Of a DNA stretch of 32,943 nucleotides, positions 29,915-32,943 are shown piece after piece (the first letter of the stretch is position 1; each line of letters starts with the position of its first letter). The position numbers and the translations under genes were made by a program. The stretch is from an uncultured Pelagibacteraceae bacterium (GTDB taxonomy: Bacteria; Pseudomonadota; Alphaproteobacteria; Pelagibacterales; Pelagibacteraceae), in assembly GCA_902553845.1 (NCBI GenBank), contig CACDMG010000004.1, positions 1 through 32,943 on the forward strand. Reading direction: 5' to 3'. The notes under the pieces were generated by a model. That model made no database searches. It was not told where the DNA came from and saw only the letters and a program-made list of their open reading frames with translations.

Positions 29915-31184
29915 TAGGTTTAAAAGGACCCTCTACTCCAACACTTATATAGTCCGCTTGCTCTTTAGATAATTTAGTTAATTTTGCACCAACTTTTTTT
30001 AGATGAAGTGTTGCAACTTTTTCATCTAAATGTTTTGGTAAAACATAAACTTTATTTTCATAATTTTTATGGTTATTCCAAAGTTCTATTTGGGCAATCA
30101 CTTGATTTGTAAATGATGCGCTCATTACAAAACTTGGATGACCTGTAGCACATCCTAAATTTACCAATCTACCCTCAGCTAACAAAATAATTCTTTTTTT
30201 GCTAGGCAATTCAATTTCATGAACTTGGGGTTTAACCTCAGTCCATTTGTAATTTTTTAAAGCTTCAACCTGTATCTCATTATCAAAATGTCCAATATTA
30301 CAAAGAATAGCTCTATCTTTCATATCCCTCATGTGATCTGCTGTTACAATATCTTTATTACCTGTTGCTGTTACAACAATGTCAGCCTTACTTATAGCTT
30401 CATCCATCAAAACTACTTCATATCCCTCCATTGCTGCCTGTAATGCACATATAGGGTCTGCTTCAGTAACCAAAACTCTTGCTCCACTTTGTCTTAAAGA
30501 TGCAGCACTACCCTTTCCTACATCACCAAATCCAGCAACAATTGCAATTTTTCCAGACATCATAACATCTGTGGCTCTTCTTATACCATCAACCAAACTC
30601 TCTCTACATCCATATAAATTATCAAATTTCGATTTCGTTACAGAGTCGTTTACATTAATTGCAGGAACTAAAAGTGAATTTTCTTTTTCCATTTTATTTA
30701 ATGCTTTAATTCCTGTGGTAGTCTCTTCAGACAAACCTTTAACGTCTTTAAGTAAATCCTTATATTCATTATGCATTATTGCTGTCAGGTCACCACCATC
30801 ATCTAATAGCATATTCGGTTTCCAATCTTTTTTACCAATTATAGTTTGCTTTATACACCATAAATATTCTTCCTCGGTCTCACCTTTCCACGCGTAAACA
30901 GGAATACTAGCCTTAGCAATAGCAGCAGCAGCATGATCTTGTGTTGAAAAAATATTACACGATGACCATCTTACTTCTGCACCTAAATTTACTAATGTTT
31001 CAATTAATACAGCAGTCTGGATTGTCATGTGTAAACAGCCAATGATCTTTGCTCCTTTTAATGGTGACTTTCCTACATACTCTTCTCTCAATGTCATTAA
31101 ACCAGGCATTTCACTTTCAGCTATAGAAATTTCTTTTCTTCCAAATTCGGCAAGTGATATATCTTTAACTTTAAAGTCTTTCAT
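29898..31184 (-). CDS. ahcY: Adenosylhomocysteinase (S-adenosyl-L-homocysteine hydrolase)
   Basis: The 428-residue length fits the bacterial enzyme. The substrate region shows '[16 protein letters not shown]' and '[18 protein letters not shown]'. The NAD-binding motif is '[31 protein letters not shown]'. 'NIGHFDNEI', '[20 protein letters not shown]' and the C-terminal '...KPNAYRY' with its NAD-contacting Lys/Tyr are all present. It splits SAH into homocysteine and adenosine, relieving product inhibition of methyltransferases such as Cfa. It is 49 bp downstream of the sensor kinase gene and overlaps tsaE. No SAH or SAM riboswitch was recognised in the short leader. Confidence 0.97.
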   Translation of the reverse strand: MKDFKVKDISLAEFGRKEISIAESEMPGLMTLREEYVGKSPLKGAKIIGCLHMTIQTAVLIETLVNLGAEVRWSSCNIFSTQDHAAAAIAKASIPVYAWKGETEEEYLWCIKQTIIGKKDWKPNMLLDDGGDLTAIMHNEYKDLLKDVKGLSEETTTGIKALNKMEKENSLLVPAINVNDSVTKSKFDNLYGCRESLVDGIRRATDVMMSGKIAIVAGFGDVGKGSAASLRQSGARVLVTEADPICALQAAMEGYEVVLMDEAISKADIVVTATGNKDIVTADHMRDMKDRAILCNIGHFDNEIQVEALKNYKWTEVKPQVHEIELPSKKRIILLAEGRLVNLGCATGHPSFVMSASFTNQVIAQIELWNNHKNYENKVYVLPKHLDEKVATLHLKKVGAKLTKLSKEQADYISVGVEGPFKPNAYRY

Positions 31185-31233
31185 AATGGGTCTTCTAACA
31201 ATAAAGAATTAATTAATCAATAGAACTCTTTAT

Positions 31234-32775
31234 TCAACATCCAGGAAATGTAACTTCCAACTTAGCACCTTTCTGATCAACTCTATTTGATGCTTTTATA
31301 GTACCACTGTGAAGTTCAACTAAATTTTTAACAATATTTAAACCTAGTCCTGAGTGCTGGCCGAATTTATCTGGTCTATTACTATAAAATCTTTTAAAAA
31401 TCTTATTCATATCTTTTTCCTTAAATCCTTGACCTTCATCAAGTATACTAATTTTTATTTTATCCTCCTCAATTTTAGAGACTTGGACAACTACTTTTTT
31501 ATTATTTGGGCTGAAAGATATGGCATTCTCAAGAAGATTTGCAATTATCTGTTCAATACGATTTTCTATACCATTAATAAAGTACTCTTTTTTTTTATCG
31601 TCAACATAAGATATTTCAATACCCCTTTTTAATTGGTAAATATTATTAAAATCATCTACAACAGATTTAATAATTGGCTCAACATTAATTTTTTTAATCT
31701 TTTCTTTACTTAAAGCCACCTCATCTTTAAGTATTTGCGAATAATCTGTTATTAATCTCTCAATTCTTTGAACATCGTGGCTTAATATATTGATCAACTT
31801 AATTCTTTCATTTATATCATTAGTGTCTTGCAAAATTTCGGAGGCACTTTTCAAAGAGGCTAATGGATTTCTTATTTCATGAACGAGATCAGTTGAAAAA
31901 TTTTCTGCATGTGAAATTCTTTTTTGTAACTCTAATGTCATATCATCTAATGAATTAGACAATAATCCTAATTCATCATTTCTTAATTTTAATCCTTCAA
32001 TATTTGTTGTTTTAGTATTTTTATCTTTTATTGTTTTGGTATAACTGACAAGATTTTTAATTGGCTTTAGAAAGTATCTGTTTAATACAAATGAAAAAAT
32101 CAAAATTACTATTCCTACAGCAATAGCAGTTCTAATAATGAAACTTTTTCTTTCATCTATTGCAGCTTTTATATCATTTGCATTTTCACTGATTGCTAGA
32201 AAACCAATATTTTCACCATCGCGCATTACATTTTTTATAGTTGTTAATTTAAATTTGTTAAACTCATCTTGAGTAAATGTGAAAGGGATTCCAAAATTTT
32301 TTGAAGCGGCATAATTAAATAAAATATCGTTCAATGAAACAGTATTATCTTTACCAATATCGATATTTTTTTTTTCAGTAATTTCCTTAGTTTTTTTTTC
32401 ATTTAAAATTTCTAATTCAACCATATCTAATCTTTTTGAAAAAGATCTTGGATCAAGATCTAAAGTATCTGTATCTCCAATTAAATTTAATTTATTATCA
32501 AAAAAAAGAACTCGATCTAAATTCTGAAAGAGAAATCTAGTAGAAAATAAAAATCTTCTTATATCTTCCTCTACAAATTTTACATCTAATCTGATTAAAT
32601 TATCAATAGTGTTATTAATTACTTCAATATGATTTGAAGATTTTTTTTTTATCAAATTTGGCTGTACATTTTTTAAATACAAGAAAGTAAATAATCCAAT
32701 AATTGTAAAGAAAACAAAATTAATGAATAAAAATTTTTTTAATATTGATAAATTTTTTATTAAATAATTTAACAT
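31234..32775 (-). CDS. chvG: Sensor histidine kinase, ChvG/ExoS-like
   Basis: This 513-residue membrane kinase has TM1 at about 13-35, a periplasmic sensor region at about 36-211 and TM2 at about 212-232. HAMP follows, to about 285. HisKA has phospho-acceptor H299 in 'STDLVHEIRNPLASLKSASEIL'. The ATPase domain has the N box 'NLLENAISFSPNN', G1 'ILDEGQGFKEKD', the F box 'IFKRFYSNRP' and G2 'HSGLGLNIVKNLVELH'. The layout and the adjacent OmpR-type regulator, with ahcY and tsaE-amgK-murU downstream, match the alphaproteobacterial ChvG/ChvI envelope-stress system. Its start overlaps the regulator's stop (TAATG). An EnvZ-like assignment is the main alternative. Confidence 0.85.
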   Translation of the reverse strand: MLNYLIKNLSILKKFLFINFVFFTIIGLFTFLYLKNVQPNLIKKKSSNHIEVINNTIDNLIRLDVKFVEEDIRRFLFSTRFLFQNLDRVLFFDNKLNLIGDTDTLDLDPRSFSKRLDMVELEILNEKKTKEITEKKNIDIGKDNTVSLNDILFNYAASKNFGIPFTFTQDEFNKFKLTTIKNVMRDGENIGFLAISENANDIKAAIDERKSFIIRTAIAVGIVILIFSFVLNRYFLKPIKNLVSYTKTIKDKNTKTTNIEGLKLRNDELGLLSNSLDDMTLELQKRISHAENFSTDLVHEIRNPLASLKSASEILQDTNDINERIKLINILSHDVQRIERLITDYSQILKDEVALSKEKIKKINVEPIIKSVVDDFNNIYQLKRGIEISYVDDKKKEYFINGIENRIEQIIANLLENAISFSPNNKKVVVQVSKIEEDKIKISILDEGQGFKEKDMNKIFKRFYSNRPDKFGQHSGLGLNIVKNLVELHSGTIKASNRVDQKGAKLEVTFPGC

Positions 32776-32943
32776 TAACTAACATTCCATCTATAACCAC
32801 TTCCGTATCTGGTTTCTATAGCTGAAAAATCTGGGTCAACTTTCTTAAATTTTTTTCTAATTCTTTTTACGTGACTATCTATAGTTCTGTCCTCAATATC
32901 AGTATCCTCTCTGTATGCAATATCCATTAATTGAGCTCTTTCT
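32775..32943 (-). CDS. chvI: OmpR-family response regulator, ChvI-like, C-terminal fragment (cut by window edge)
   Basis: Only the last 55 codons lie inside the window. They translate to '[20 protein letters not shown]' then '[20 protein letters not shown]' and end '[15 protein letters not shown]', followed by TAA. This is the winged-helix DNA-binding domain of OmpR/PhoB-type regulators: 'R.vd.Hi..lR.K' recognition helix and 'I.TvrG.GY.' wing. The stop codon shares its first base with the kinase start codon, so regulator and kinase form one unit. The receiver domain is outside the window; the ChvI name rests on the partner and synteny. Confidence 0.85.
   Translation of the reverse strand, partial: ERAQLMDIAYREDTDIEDRTIDSHVKRIRKKFKKVDPDFSAIETRYGSGYRWNVS

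Noticed and set aside
30379-30897. 172-aa plus-strand ORF inside ahcY
   Set aside because: It is fully antisense to the strongly conserved ahcY sequence, with no recognisable domain; the open frame is a by-product of the codon pattern of ahcY.
31200-31234. Inverted repeat AATAAAGA...TCTTTATT between the sensor kinase and ahcY
   Set aside because: It has an AT-only style 8-bp stem with a 19-nt loop and no U-tract; it is too weak to call a terminator or an SAH riboswitch.
1-32943. CRISPR, tRNA/rRNA, IS elements, prophage or defence system
   Set aside because: No regularly spaced repeats, cloverleaf-like sequences with CCA-proximal motifs, transposase or integrase motifs, or defence-type nucleases were recognised on either strand.

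Overview
The window looks like a piece of a streamlined alphaproteobacterial chromosome, most likely Pelagibacterales (SAR11) or a close relative. The evidence is very low GC (roughly 30% or less by eye), Lys/Ile/Asn-rich proteins, almost no intergenic DNA, many stop/start overlaps, and several alphaproteobacterial gene neighbourhoods. I see no tRNA or rRNA gene, insertion sequence, prophage or CRISPR array, and no gene-free stretch longer than about 150 bases.

Layout. 1-1.5 kb: the 5' end of pmbA/tldE and tldD, translationally coupled. 1.6-3.5 kb: a DCC-family (DUF393) protein, a small membrane protein, and an odd lysine-rich coiled-coil protein. 3.5-7.1 kb: cyclopropane fatty acid synthase, a DapA/NanA-type lyase, a GT9 glycosyltransferase, and a membrane-anchored J-domain protein. 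7.1-10 kb: an S9 oligopeptidase, an Hsp20 chaperone behind a good alphaproteobacterial RpoH-type promoter, and a small lipoprotein.

10.2-18.1 kb is the main accessory feature: an almost complete purine salvage/catabolism island. An AzgA-type purine permease is convergent with a tight minus-strand operon uraH-xdhA-xdhB-guaD-puuD-phosphoribosyltransferase. OHCU decarboxylase (uraD) is divergent from uraH. Together they would import purine bases, deaminate guanine to xanthine, oxidise hypoxanthine/xanthine to urate, oxidise urate with a membrane PuuD-type enzyme, and carry 5-hydroxyisourate to (S)-allantoin. The phosphoribosyltransferase offers a salvage branch. PuuD lacks its usual C-terminal cytochrome c domain, and no xdhC, allantoinase or adenine deaminase is visible in the window.

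18.1-21 kb: a GT17-family glycosyltransferase, a DUF1330 protein, an AlkA-type DNA glycosylase and an EamA transporter. 20.8-26.1 kb: msrA, a sulfurtransferase, and a two-gene RND efflux system whose adaptor has no alpha-helical hairpin. 26.1-27.8 kb: an SLT-type lipoprotein, a VanZ-like protein and gpmA. 27.8-32.9 kb: murU-amgK-tsaE-ahcY-chvG-chvI (listed left to right; all on the minus strand, transcribed right to left). This looks like a contracted version of the rhizobial chvI/chvG...ahcY...tsaE neighbourhood.

Five convergent gene pairs overlap at their 3' ends, and many same-strand genes share TAATG or ATGA junctions. Functional assignments rest on motifs recognised by eye; no database search was run.
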